Of a DNA stretch of 56,807 nucleotides, positions 9,506 to 19,296 are shown piece by piece; within the stretch, counting starts at the first letter, position 1; each line of letters opens with the position of its first letter. The stretch comes from Marivirga aurantiaca (GTDB lineage Bacteria; Bacteroidota; Bacteroidia; Cytophagales; Cyclobacteriaceae), in the NCBI RefSeq assembly GCF_016679925.1, contig NZ_JAEQBW010000017.1, positions 1 to 56,807 on the forward strand. Direction: 5' to 3'. A program made the position numbers and the translations under genes. Under the pieces are notes generated by a model, which saw only the letters and a list, made by a program, of their open reading frames with translations, did no database searches and was not told the origin of the DNA.

Positions 9506-12500
9506 TTACAGTATCATTACAAAGCCTCTATAAACTCGTTTTGAACTATCATTCAATTCAATAACATAGAAGTATGTATCCTTCCCTAATTTTTTGTTGC
9601 CGTTGGTTCCGTCCCATGGTCTTTGATACCCCTCGGAATAGTATACCCGAAGTCCATTTCTATGCATCACAGTGACTTCACAATTTGGATACATCTCGAG
9701 CTCGGGAATTAGCCACAAATCATTAAACCCGTCATTATTTGGAGTAAAGGCACTCGGAATATTTAATTTATGATCAGGGTCGAGGATGGTGATGATGATA
9801 TCAAAGTCTTCTTCGATAAACTCCTCCCCTGAATCTGTCGAACGGATAGTTAAGCTAAAACTATTTTGGGAATTATAATCAAATGAGCTGTTTGTCAACA
9901 ATTGATTGTCCTCAATTGAAAATAATGAAGCATCAGCTCCCCCAACTATCTCGTAGTAGTGCACATCATCAACATCTTCATCTGTTGTAGAAAGCACCCC
10001 TATAAAAGTTCCTATCGGTTCTTTTTCTGAAACAATATTATTTGATAAATCAATGGAAGAAGGGGTGTCATTAGCATCCAGAATGATTATCTGAAATGTT
10101 CTTTCGAAAAACCCACCACCGGAATCTGTGGTTCTGACCAGAATTTCATAATTATCTTTCAATTCAAAATTAAAAGATTCAGCAGTGACCAGCTCATTCC
10201 CATTGATTGAAAACGAAGCAGCATCCGGACCACCTTCAATGGTATAGGTGTGGGTATCATTGACATCCTCCGTGTTAAATATTCCCACAAATGTGCCAAT
10301 GGATTCGTTTTCAAGTACCGTATTTTGAGAAAGAGATAAGTTGACAGGTGGAGCGTTAACTTCAATAACAAATACCGTCAGGAACTGTTCATCCGTGAAG
10401 GTTCCGTCACTCACAGCAACGATAACCTCATATGCATTATCCATATCATTATCTGTAGGATTGTCAAAATCCGGTGCATTGATGAAAACCAAATCACCAG
10501 AGACTTCATTGATGTTGAACAAGCCATTATCTACTCCGCCTATGATACTGAAAGTCAGAGGGGCTTCTGCATCATTATCAGTAGCTGTAACCGTGGTAAC
10601 AGCAGTGGTGTTCTCATTAATATTGATAGAGGCATTGTCTCCGCCACCATTGGATGTTATTACTGGTACATTATCATTTAGATCATTGACTGTTACTATC
10701 CAACTCATGCTGGCATCGTTGTCATCAGAGTCCGTAGCGGTAATCTCAATTTCATAAACATTATCTGTGTTGGCATCATCAGGATTCTCAAAATCTCTGC
10801 CCACCATACTTACCACTCCTGTAGTAGCATTGATGGTGAAGTCAGATGCATCCGCTCCTCCGCTGATTGTATAAGTAATATCTCCAATCGGAGTGCCTAT
10901 AACCGAAGGAGTTTCTGAAGTGTAGGCTGCATTTTCATTGACATCAGCATCAGCAATAGGGTCGATAGTAAAAGTAGTAGCTTCAATTACATCATTAACT
11001 GTTACCGTCCAGCTTTCAGAAGCATTGTTGCCATCAGAGTCCGTAGCAGTAATCTCTATTTCATACTCATTGTCTGTATTGGCATCATCAGGATTCTCAA
11101 AATCCCTGCCCACCATACTTACCACGCCTGTAGTGGCATTGATGGTGAAGTCAGCAGCATCCGCTCCTCCGCTGATTGTATAGGTGATGTCTCCAATCGG
11201 AGTGCCTATAACCGATGGGGATTCCGAAGTGTAAACTGCATTTTCATTGACATCAGCATCAGCAATAGGGTCGATAGTAAAAGTAGCAGCTTCAATTACA
11301 TCATTAACTGTTACCGTCCAGCTTTCAGAAGCATTGTTGCCATCAGAGTCCGTAGCAGTAATCTCTATTTCATACTCATTGTCTGTATTGGCATCATCAG
11401 GATTCTCAAAATCCCTGCCCACCATACTTACCACGCCTGTAGTGGCATTGATGGTGAAGTCAGCAGCATCCGCTCCTCCGCTGATTGTATAGGTGATGTC
11501 TCCAATCGGAGTGCCTATAACCGATGGGGATTCCGAAGTGTAAACTGCATTTTCATTGACATCAGCATCAGCAATGAGGTCGATAGTAAAAGTAGCAGCT
11601 TCAATTACATCATTAACTGTTACCGTCCAGCTTTCAGAAGCACTGTTACTTTCAGAGTCAGTAGCGGTGATCTCTATTTCATACTCATTGTCTGCATTGG
11701 CATCATCGGGGGATTCAAAATCCCTAGGAACCATGACCACTATCCCAACAGGATTTATCATGAACGCTGCTGCATCCGCCCCTCCACTGATCGTATAAGT
11801 GATACTTCCTATTGGGGTGCCGGTGATAGAAGGCGGTGGAGCCAAAGTGTAGGCAGCATTTTCATTAACACTCGCATCAGCAATGGGGTCAATGGTAAAA
11901 GTAGCTGATTCCATCACATTATTGACTGTTACTGTCCAGCTATCAGAAGCGGTGTTCTCATCGGCATCTGTTACGGTGATCTCTATTTCGTAGACATTGT
12001 CTGTGTTGGCATCAACGGGATTCTCAAAATCCCTGGCCACCATATTTACTACACCTGTAGTGGCATTGATGGTAAAGTCAGATGCATCTGCTCCTCCGCT
12101 AATTGTATAAGTGATGTTGCCAATCGGGGTGCCTATGACTGAAGGCGTTTCCGAAGTGTAAACTGCATTTTCATTAACATCAGCATCAACAATGGGATCA
12201 ATGGTAAAAGTAGCTGATTCGATCACATCATTAACTGTCACTGTCCAGCTATCAGAAGCGCTGTTGCCATCAGAGTCCGTAGCAGTAATCTCAATTTCAT
12301 AAACATTATCTGTGTTGGCATCATCAGGAGATTCGAAATCTCTGGCTACCATACTTACCACGCCTGTAGTGGCATTGATGGTAAAGTCAGCAGCATCTGC
12401 TCCTCCGCTAATTGTATAAGTGATGTTGCCGATCGGGGTGCCTATGACCGATGGGGTTTCCGAAGTGTAGGTTGCATTTTCATTGACATCAGCATCAACA

Positions 12501-15163
12501 ATGGGATCAATGGTAAAAGTAGCTGATTCGATCACATCATTGACTGTTACTGTCCAGCTATCAGAAGCGCTGTTGCCATCAGAGTCCGTAGCAGTAATCT
12601 CAATTTCATAAACATTATCTGTGTTGGCATCATCAGGAGATTCAAAATCTCTGCCCACCATACTTACCACTCCCGTAGCGACATTGATGGTGAAGTCAGA
12701 CGCATCCGCTCCTCCGCTGATTGTATAAGTGATGTCTCCAATCGGAGCATCCCCGCTTAAAGAAGGAGTCTCAGAAGTGTAGACTGCGTTTTCATTGACA
12801 TCAGCATCAGCAATGGGATCAATAGTAAAAGTAGCTGATTCAATTACGTCCTGAAGAGTTACTGTCCAGCTCATGCTGGCATCGTTCCCATCAGCATCTG
12901 TCACGGTGATTTCTATTTCGTACACATTGTCGGTGTTGGCATCATCAGGAGATTCAAAATCTCTGGCTACCATACTTACCACGCCTGTAGTGGCATTGAT
13001 GGTGAAGTCAGATGCATCCGCTCCTCCGCTGATTGTATAAGTGATATCTCCAATCGGAGCCTCCCCGCTTAAAGAAGGGGTCTCAGAAGTATAAACTGCG
13101 TTTTCATTGACATCAGCATCAGCAATGGGATCGATAATAAAAGTAGCAGCTTCAATTACATCATTGACTGTTACCGTCCAGCTATCAGAAGCACTGTTGC
13201 CATCAGCATCTGTTACGGTGATCTCTATTTCATAGACATTGTCTGTATTGGCATCATCAGGATTCTCAAAGTCTCTGCCCACCATACTTACCACACCTGT
13301 GGTAGCATTGATGGTAAAGTCAGCAGCATCTGCTCCTCCGCTGATTGTATAAGTGATGTCTCCAATCGCAGCCTCCCCGCTTAAAGAAGGAGTCTCAGAA
13401 GTGTAGACTGCATTTTCATTAACATCAGCATCAGCAATGGGATCGATAGTAAAAGTGGCTGATTCAATTACATCATTAACTGTTACTGTTAGTGTCTGTT
13501 GGTCAGTATCCACTCCATCACTAACACTGACTACTACCACATACACGTTATCAGTATTATTATCAGTGGGATTTTCAAAATCCGGAGCCGGACCAAACAC
13601 TAATGCACCATTACTACTATTAATACTAAACCGTGCCTGATCAACGCCTCCCACAATGCTATAGTTAAGAGTAGTTCCTGCATCCGCATCTGTTGCAGTA
13701 ACCGTAGTAACAGCAGTCGCATTTTCATTAACATTAATAGATGCATTGTCACCTCCTCCATTGGATGTGATCACAGGAGGATTATTATAAACATTGATAT
13801 GCACCCATGCCGTATCTGCAAAGCGATAGGGGTCCGTAAAAAATGTACTATCAACTATCAGGTACTCAATGGAATCTTTACCGAGATAGCCTGAAACAGG
13901 AGTATATGAAATATCCGTTCTGTCAGATATTTCTGCAGTACCATTTTTAGGTGGTGTAACAATGACACTTGGAAACACATAATCTTCATAAAGCATATCA
14001 TTATTCTGAATATCCAGCACATCATCTTCTGCATTGGTGTGTACATTCACTGCATCATCTATGACATCGATTTCCGGAGATACTTCATGCGCATCTCCAA
14101 ATAGTTTTATATTTTCGTAATGAGGTTCAAAGGGGGAGGATGGTGAATTTGCTGTATTCAATTCAGCTATACCATAATTATAGGTATAGCCATTGAATTC
14201 TCTGTCAAAATGCCATACCCCGTAAAGTTTGGCATCCTCATCCCCTCTTAACCTAGTATAGAGGTCTGCCTGAACCTCAGCTTCAGACCGAAATTTATTC
14301 CATAACCGCAATTCACTTATATCTCCCTCTAAATGATTAGTATTCATGGTGTAGGTTTTCGTAACATCATTTTTTGTAGAAGTTTCGCCACCTACAAACA
14401 ATCTGGTCGATTGATTTTCATCAGGAAGCTGAAAAGTTCTGCTACTCACCTTCTCGCCATTAACATACAGATGGTAAGTATTGACTACATCTCCACCGGT
14501 GAAGGTCAGGTGATACCATTGATTTTCATTAATAGGCAAAGTTGCAGGATTGGTTTCAACGGCAAAACCAGAAGTGTACACATAGGCTCTAAATTTACCA
14601 CTTAGATAACTGATTGTATAATATGCGGTTTTACCTCCATAAGCCGATTCACGCATTAAGATAGTTTGATTTGTCTTAGAAGTGTTATTAATACGCACCC
14701 AAAGTTCTACAGAGAAACTTCTATCACTATCATCCAGACTGAGGTAAGATGAATCACTTACCACTCCATAGCCAGAGCCATCAAATCTGATAAAAGAATT
14801 AAATCCATTCTCAGGTGTAGAAGCATCAACGGTTGAAAAATCTCCCTCTGTTCCATCAAACGAGGTAACCGCATAGAAGTAAAACTGGCCATTGGTTAAC
14901 CCATTGTCTGTATAGGTGTTTGTACCAAAAGGTACATTTGCCAAAGGACTAAAGGTAACTGAATCTGTAGATCGGTATATACGATATTCCGAAACACCCG
15001 GACTTACCGTTGGCAGCCAGGAAAGTTGATTGGATTCATCAAGCGAAACTAAATGAAAGCCCGTAGGAGGGTCAGGCTGAGCATTTGATGTAAATATTAC
15101 AAAAAACAGCAGAATAGTGCAATGCCAAATCTTAGGATGGGGTAGCCTTTTGATTAATTTCAT
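9506..15163 (-). CDS. Giant cadherin-repeat adhesin with T9SS type B sorting domain
   Basis: This 1885-residue protein begins with a signal peptide (about residues 1-28, ending TSNA). A fibronectin type III-like domain (30-115) and a LamG/concanavalin A-like domain (about 120-340) follow. A linker Ig-like domain lies near 370-465, then thirteen cadherin-like domains. Nine of these (about 565-1493) are near-identical 103-104-residue units with VNENA and DFENPDDANTDN, the acidic residues suggesting calcium binding. The last 90 residues, starting NIPSAFTPNNDGFNDLW and ending RGFVMIL, are a gliding-motility-associated CHU_C (type B) sorting domain. The likely role is a cell-surface adhesin exported by T9SS with the PorP/SprF-like protein encoded next. 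Ligand unknown; long exact repeats could also cause assembly errors. Confidence 0.93.
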   Translation of the reverse strand: MKLIKRLPHPKIWHCTILLFFVIFTSNAQPDPPTGFHLVSLDESNQLSWLPTVSPGVSEYRIYRSTDSVTFSPLANVPFGTNTYTDNGLTNGQFYFYAVTSFDGTEGDFSTVDASTPENGFNSFIRFDGSGYGVVSDSSYLSLDDSDRSFSVELWVRINNTSKTNQTILMRESAYGGKTAYYTISYLSGKFRAYVYTSGFAVETNPATLPINENQWYHLTFTGGDVVNTYHLYVNGEKVSSRTFQLPDENQSTRLFVGGETSTKNDVTKTYTMNTNHLEGDISELRLWNKFRSEAEVQADLYTRLRGDEDAKLYGVWHFDREFNGYTYNYGIAELNTANSPSSPFEPHYENIKLFGDAHEVSPEIDVIDDAVNVHTNAEDDVLDIQNNDMLYEDYVFPSVIVTPPKNGTAEISDRTDISYTPVSGYLGKDSIEYLIVDSTFFTDPYRFADTAWVHINVYNNPPVITSNGGGDNASINVNENATAVTTVTATDADAGTTLNYSIVGGVDQARFSINSSNGALVFGPAPDFENPTDNNTDNVYVVVVSVSDGVDTDQQTLTVTVNDVIESATFTIDPIADADVNENAVYTSETPSLSGEAAIGDITYTISGGADAADFTINATTGVVSMVGRDFENPDDANTDNVYEIEITVTDADGNSASDSWTVTVNDVIEAATFIIDPIADADVNENAVYTSETPSLSGEAPIGDITYTISGGADASDFTINATTGVVSMVARDFESPDDANTDNVYEIEITVTDADGNDASMSWTVTLQDVIESATFTIDPIADADVNENAVYTSETPSLSGDAPIGDITYTISGGADASDFTINVATGVVSMVGRDFESPDDANTDNVYEIEITATDSDGNSASDSWTVTVNDVIESATFTIDPIVDADVNENATYTSETPSVIGTPIGNITYTISGGADAADFTINATTGVVSMVARDFESPDDANTDNVYEIEITATDSDGNSASDSWTVTVNDVIESATFTIDPIVDADVNENAVYTSETPSVIGTPIGNITYTISGGADASDFTINATTGVVNMVARDFENPVDANTDNVYEIEITVTDADENTASDSWTVTVNNVMESATFTIDPIADASVNENAAYTLAPPPSITGTPIGSITYTISGGADAAAFMINPVGIVVMVPRDFESPDDANADNEYEIEITATDSESNSASESWTVTVNDVIEAATFTIDLIADADVNENAVYTSESPSVIGTPIGDITYTISGGADAADFTINATTGVVSMVGRDFENPDDANTDNEYEIEITATDSDGNNASESWTVTVNDVIEAATFTIDPIADADVNENAVYTSESPSVIGTPIGDITYTISGGADAADFTINATTGVVSMVGRDFENPDDANTDNEYEIEITATDSDGNNASESWTVTVNDVIEATTFTIDPIADADVNENAAYTSETPSVIGTPIGDITYTISGGADASDFTINATTGVVSMVGRDFENPDDANTDNVYEIEITATDSDDNDASMSWIVTVNDLNDNVPVITSNGGGDNASININENTTAVTTVTATDNDAEAPLTFSIIGGVDNGLFNINEVSGDLVFINAPDFDNPTDNDMDNAYEVIVAVSDGTFTDEQFLTVFVIEVNAPPVNLSLSQNTVLENESIGTFVGIFNTEDVNDTHTYTIEGGPDAASFSINGNELVTAESFNFELKDNYEILVRTTDSGGGFFERTFQIIILDANDTPSSIDLSNNIVSEKEPIGTFIGVLSTTDEDVDDVHYYEIVGGADASLFSIEDNQLLTNSSFDYNSQNSFSLTIRSTDSGEEFIEEDFDIIITILDPDHKLNIPSAFTPNNDGFNDLWLIPELEMYPNCEVTVMHRNGLRVYYSEGYQRPWDGTNGNKKLGKDTYFYVIELNDSSKRVYRGFVMIL
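10686..13471 (-). repeat. Nine tandem ~309-bp cadherin-like repeat units
   Basis: Nine units of 103-104 codons start with VIE[SA]ATFTIDPIADADVNENA or a close variant and end SWTVTVND. Two adjacent segments, 10981-11289 and 11290-11598, differ at only two of 309 bases (ATAGGG against ATGAGG, changing DP to DL), which points to a recent duplication or gene conversion. Unit 6, with a proline-rich start and MINPVGIVVM, is the most divergent. Confidence 0.9.
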
Positions 15164-15205
15164 GTAGGTTTTGGTTTTATTAAAAAATCTGCCGAAACAG
15201 AGTTA
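15164..15205 (-). promoter_or_regulatory. Leader of giant gene 2 with shared blocks
   Basis: In transcript direction it reads AACTCTG, a short spacer, GGCAGAT, a T-rich stretch, then AACCAAAACCTAC and the ATG. Inside it, TCTG and CAGA can pair around TTTCGG, followed by six T residues, which resembles a weak attenuator-like hairpin. The blocks match those before the giant gene starting at 7059. Confidence 0.45.
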
Positions 15206-16186
15206 CTATAGGTCAATCACCATAAAAAAACAGATTAAAGTTAAAATAACATTCACACAAATTAATACATCCCCACAACCACTACTTCTATAAGGATTTA
15301 CCATACTTTCCCTCAGACGTCTTGGTGGATCGATAACAAGCCAAGAAACTTTACTTTCTGCAAAACCCTTGACGAACACTATCAATATAGATACAACGAC
15401 ATTTAAGTTAGCTACATTGATTATTTATCAAACGTAGCAAAGGGCTATCACAATAACATTTCTAAATCGAACAATTTATTACATGCATAATATTAATAAC
15501 AATAAAGTAAAAAGATTGTGTGGGTATCTTATCCTGAAACAGGTTGACATATTTAACCTTTAAAGCGCAAGCAATGAGGGGGGGAACCAGCTTCTTCAGC
15601 CATACTTAAAGAATACTGAATACTAACTTTTCACGACTCACAACAACAAGCTTAAGTGTTTGATAATTAGTGGCTATATGATTGAATATTATCAAGAATA
15701 GGGAAAATATTATTACCGCATATGAAATAAAAAACGAGAAAGTAATTTACTCAAAAAACCCTAAAAATTATTAATTTTAAACTGAGAAGCTCCCACTCAA
15801 CACTAACTATGATCACTTCTAATAATGATATTTATGTGTTCTATTTTCCTATTTTTCTCCTGCGTTTTACTTATATTGGGACATAAAGCGGCAGATGTGG
15901 AAGCCAGGCTATAGTACCCATCAAAGACAATAACCTATGTATAATTAAAACCTACTTTATTGAAAGTTTTTCAGTAGATTTAGGGTTATAGTATTTTAGT
16001 TTATTAATTTTATGAGCACCTGGTCCTCTTGATCTTATTTTACCTATATGGTCTTCAAAAAGCAGCCTATGGGTGGTTATCAGTATTTTATAGTAATTTT
16101 GACAAAAATGCTACACCGTTTTACTCATCCTTATGTCTGCTGACAGGGGATTTCAATAATTACTTTAGCAATAAATTAGATAAATA
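15206..16186. other. Intergenic region without recognisable gene
   Basis: About 1 kb of AT-rich DNA between the divergent giant adhesin gene and the LOG gene. I see no ORF with family character and no RNA gene. It must hold promoters for both sides. A TAATTTTG match to the Bacteroidota -7 element at 16094-16101 could serve the LOG gene, but no clear -33 element accompanies it. Confidence 0.5.
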
Positions 16187-16768
16187 ATGAGAAACATCAC
16201 TGTATTCTGTGCCTCAAGCCCGGGAATCGATTTGAAGTTTATGTCACAAGCCAACTTGTTGGGCAAAACCCTTGCCGTCCAAAACATTGGACTGGTGTAC
16301 GGTGGGGCTAAAGTTGGACTTATGGGTTCTGTGGCAGAAGGTGTTTTAAACAATGGCGGAAGAGTAATAGGGGTACTTCCCACTTTTTTAAGATCAAAAG
16401 AAATTGCTCATGAAGATCTTACTGAGCTCATATTGGTTGAAAGTATGCACGAAAGAAAAACCAAAATGAATGAATTATGTGATGGGGTGATTGCCCTTCC
16501 CGGGGGTTTTGGAACTTTGGAAGAACTATTTGAAATGCTCACCTGGGCACAATTAGGGCTTCATCAAAAACCAATTGCTTTATTAAACTTCGATGGATTT
16601 TATGACTCTCTCATTGAAATGATCCAATCAATGGTTGATAAAGGCTTTCTAAAAGAGATCAATCAAAAGATGTTGTTAGTGAGCGAAAATATTGATGATT
16701 TGTTACAAAAAATGGATAGCTATGTAGCTCCTAATGTTGGGAAATGGATTCAGGAAGAAAACACATAA
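16187..16768 (+). CDS. LOG family protein (TIGR00730 Rossmann fold)
   Basis: This 193-residue protein has the family's hallmark motifs GGAKVGLMG near residue 41 and PGGFGTLEE near residue 105. LOG enzymes cleave cytokinin riboside monophosphate or other nucleoside monophosphates to free base and ribose phosphate. In bacteria the real substrate is often unclear, and many copies act as general nucleotide phosphoribohydrolases. The protein is cytoplasmic and of typical family length. The gene ends nine bases before the convergent HTTM gene, with no clear hairpin between them. Confidence 0.92.
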   Translation: MRNITVFCASSPGIDLKFMSQANLLGKTLAVQNIGLVYGGAKVGLMGSVAEGVLNNGGRVIGVLPTFLRSKEIAHEDLTELILVESMHERKTKMNELCDGVIALPGGFGTLEELFEMLTWAQLGLHQKPIALLNFDGFYDSLIEMIQSMVDKGFLKEINQKMLLVSENIDDLLQKMDSYVAPNVGKWIQEENT

Positions 16769-16777
16769 CAGTACCTC

Positions 16778-18100
16778 TTACTTATCCTCCTCCATTGGCA
16801 ATAACCAGTCAGATTTACGAAACCGATACCATTCCACTTTAGCCAGATTTCTTTCAGGATCGTATAAAGGCTGACGTAATCCGTTATTCAATCGAACTTT
16901 TCCATTGGCGTAAATTTCCGCATCAGACCATCCTCGTTCAGCATAGTCTTTTTTAAGCACCTGCACAAATTGCCAACACATATCCGGCCGCGTGGCAATT
17001 ACACGCTGCTGCTTAAAAGTGAGGTATTTGGATTTATCCACCATTTCCGTGCTATCATTTGCAGGATTTACTACCTTAAAATTGACATGGCCACTTTTGC
17101 TACGCAACATCATTCGCCACGATAGCCTGTGCCCCTCTTCACTCCAATGCACATTGCTGTCATAAAGCCAATGCCTTGAAGGCAAAACAAGTTGGATAAG
17201 CACCCACACCATGAGAGCTGCCAATAATGGCCTGTTCACAGGGTAAACAAGCATGTTTGTTTTTTCTATTCTGCTTTTAAAGAATATCCTGCGGATGGTG
17301 ACCGGATCAAAAAAGAAAATACACATAGCTATACCCATAAAAGGAAATATCCCTACCTGAAAAACAGCTGAATTGAATAAATGAAAAAATATAGAAGTGA
17401 TGAAAGCCCATTTCCGTGTGGATTTCCATAATAGCAGTGGCGTTATAAATAGGTCAAACATTACTCCTCCATAAGCAATGAAGTAATGAGCCCACCTTTC
17501 CTGAAGTAAATCGCCCACTAACCAAAGATTTTTCTTTGCCAGTAATAGCATTCTGATTGATTCCGCAGTGAGCCAGTCAATATTTAGTTTAGCTATACCG
17601 GCATAGGTATAAACAATACCTATCTGCAAAATAAATAATAATCTACACCAATTAGGACATGTAGAGGACTTTAGTTCAGGTTTATATTTAGCATCCAGGG
17701 AAAAGGCGCGATTGGCAGGTACGAAACACATCAGAAAACAAAGTAGCACCAAAAGGTAATAATGGTTGTTGTAATTCGTCTTCTGCATAAAGTAAACCAA
17801 AGACCACATTAGAGTATAGCTTCCAATGGCCAGCCTGTATTTATAACCTAACATCACCATCACTCCAAAGCAGCCCATAATGAAAAAGTAGAAATACATA
17901 CCATTCCCCGGCAAAGGATGAAGCCAGGAAAAATCAATGAATGGAAAAGTCATCACAGGATCAATAAAAGCCCTGCGTACCCAACCTGTCATGATAGCAC
18001 CCCATGCCTCCGCTGTGATCAGGAAACCGAAAATAGTCCTGAAAATAACCAGGAAACTGTTATCTACAGCTTGAAAGAGACTTTTCTCTAATTTCCCCAT
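16778..18100 (-). CDS. HTTM domain membrane protein (gamma-carboxylase-like)
   Basis: This 440-residue protein has several membrane segments between about residues 15 and 310, followed by a soluble tail. Signature stretches are FRTIFGFLITAEAWG, YNNHYYLLVLLCFLMCF, GIVYTYAGIAKLNIDWL and FHLFNSAVFQVGIFPFMG, which match the HTTM domain family related to vitamin K-dependent gamma-glutamyl carboxylase. The C-terminal part (SNVHWSEEGHRLSWRMMLR) is also typical. The biochemical role of bacterial HTTM proteins is largely unknown. It seems to stand as its own unit, with a TACTTTTG promoter-like element 43 bases upstream. Confidence 0.85.
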   Translation of the reverse strand: MGKLEKSLFQAVDNSFLVIFRTIFGFLITAEAWGAIMTGWVRRAFIDPVMTFPFIDFSWLHPLPGNGMYFYFFIMGCFGVMVMLGYKYRLAIGSYTLMWSLVYFMQKTNYNNHYYLLVLLCFLMCFVPANRAFSLDAKYKPELKSSTCPNWCRLLFILQIGIVYTYAGIAKLNIDWLTAESIRMLLLAKKNLWLVGDLLQERWAHYFIAYGGVMFDLFITPLLLWKSTRKWAFITSIFFHLFNSAVFQVGIFPFMGIAMCIFFFDPVTIRRIFFKSRIEKTNMLVYPVNRPLLAALMVWVLIQLVLPSRHWLYDSNVHWSEEGHRLSWRMMLRSKSGHVNFKVVNPANDSTEMVDKSKYLTFKQQRVIATRPDMCWQFVQVLKKDYAERGWSDAEIYANGKVRLNNGLRQPLYDPERNLAKVEWYRFRKSDWLLPMEEDK

Positions 18101-18142
18101 GTATTATTAAATTTTTTGAAAATGCCAATCATTACCACTTTA

Positions 18143-18150
18143 CAAAAGTA
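18143..18150 (-). promoter_or_regulatory. Putative -7 element for HTTM gene
   Basis: CAAAAGTA on the plus strand is TACTTTTG on the minus strand, an exact match to TAnnTTTG, 43 bases before the HTTM start. No clear -33 TTTG was found at the right distance. Confidence 0.35.
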
Positions 18151-18447
18151 TGGTTTTTCCTGAGAAACAGTTTTTCTTTTTAATAAGTAGAAGTTGTTAT
18201 TAATCCCATACATAGGATGGAACTTTATGATTCAATAATACTAAGATCCGTTCGGATTAAATAGAGCCTATTAGGCAATTACACGAGAATCATTCGTAAC
18301 TACCTGGACATAAGGATCAAATGACAAACATTCGTATAATTTATTCTTTAGCATCCATATAAATTTCATCTTTTCATAATCCATACTAACTTTATCAGAA
18401 TTTAACTGTTCAAAGTTCTGAATACAACAGGTTTTAATAAAGAAAAC

Positions 18448-19203
18448 ATGTCCGCAAATCAAATTATTCCGGGAATACATAACTGGTGCGATAGATGGTG
18501 TGAGAAATGTCCGTTTATTAAAAGATGTGCTGTTGGAAAGCAGGAACTGGAAATCCTCAATAAGGACGGCAAAGATAATGATCCTGAATTTTGGCCAAAA
18601 ATTGGAGAGCAATTGTCCAGAACTTTAGATTTACTAAAGGATGTAGCTATAGAGAAAGGAATTAATTTAGATAATATTCCTCAGGAAGAATGGGACGAAA
18701 TACAAAATGAAAGTGAACAACAATGGGCAGAAGCGGAAGCTCACCCTATTTCTGCCATTGGCCTTGAGTATTATAAATTGGCTAATCAGGAAATCGGTTT
18801 GGGCTTTATCCGTGACAAGTTACAATCAGAACTCCGGAACCTAGAGTTGGGAATTGATAAAAAGACCACTGAAAACATTCAACAGCTAAAGGATGGACTG
18901 GATGTGATAAAATGGTATATGTACTTTCTTCCCGCCAAATGCCAGAGGCTGGCAATGGAACGGTTGGACAAAGATATGGAGGAGGAATTCCCTCCGGAAG
19001 AGCGATCCTATAATGGCACTGCCAAAATAACCCTCATCGGTATAGAAAGGTCTGTTGCTGCCTGGGGAATGTTGCTAGAAAAAATACCCGAAGCAGAAGA
19101 TGGAATCCTTTCTGTTTTAGTTTTATTACAAAAATTACAAAGGCTCATTCAAGTGGAGTTTCCTGATGCGGAAAAATTCATCAGACCTGGATTTGATGAA
19201 TAG
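18448..19203 (+). CDS. Uncharacterised protein with Cys-rich N-terminus
   Basis: A 251-residue protein whose residues 13-27 contain CDRWCEKCPFIKRC, four cysteines spaced C-x3-C-x2-C-x5-C, suggesting a zinc or iron-sulfur site. The rest is acidic and predicted helical, with Trp-rich segments such as EEWDEIQNESEQQWAEAEAH. There is no signal peptide or membrane segment, so a cytoplasmic place is likely. I do not recognise a named family. It starts with ATG at 18448, 347 bases from the divergent HTTM start; in that gap I see nothing else definite. An opposite-strand frame of 113 codons over its start lacks protein character. Confidence 0.75.
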   Translation: MSANQIIPGIHNWCDRWCEKCPFIKRCAVGKQELEILNKDGKDNDPEFWPKIGEQLSRTLDLLKDVAIEKGINLDNIPQEEWDEIQNESEQQWAEAEAHPISAIGLEYYKLANQEIGLGFIRDKLQSELRNLELGIDKKTTENIQQLKDGLDVIKWYMYFLPAKCQRLAMERLDKDMEEEFPPEERSYNGTAKITLIGIERSVAAWGMLLEKIPEAEDGILSVLVLLQKLQRLIQVEFPDAEKFIRPGFDE

Positions 19204-19212
19204 TAATATTGG

Positions 19213-19252
19213 TCAAAAAAAAGACAGCCGAAGGAATCCTCAGCTGTCTTTC
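19213..19252 (-). terminator. Intrinsic terminator of the permease-peptidase gene
   Basis: AAAGACAGC at 19220-19228 pairs with GCTGTCTTT at 19243-19251. In minus-strand direction the stem is followed by a run of eight T residues, so it ends transcription of the gene at 19297; it may also slow readthrough from 18448-19203. Confidence 0.8.
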
Positions 19253-19296
19253 TAAATTGATGATTGAATATAACTGATTGAATATAACCTTAGCTC

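Noticed and set aside
10159-14605. Several short frames on both strands within the cadherin gene
   Set aside because: They have no family character, repeat with the cadherin unit, and are out of frame with the 1885-residue product.
15429-15436. CAAACGTA as minus-strand -7 element for the giant gene
   Set aside because: It lies about 266 bases before the start and has no -33 partner at the right spacing.
18271-18612. Minus-strand frame of 113 codons
   Set aside because: It overlaps the start of the Cys-rich gene on the other strand and has no recognisable features.
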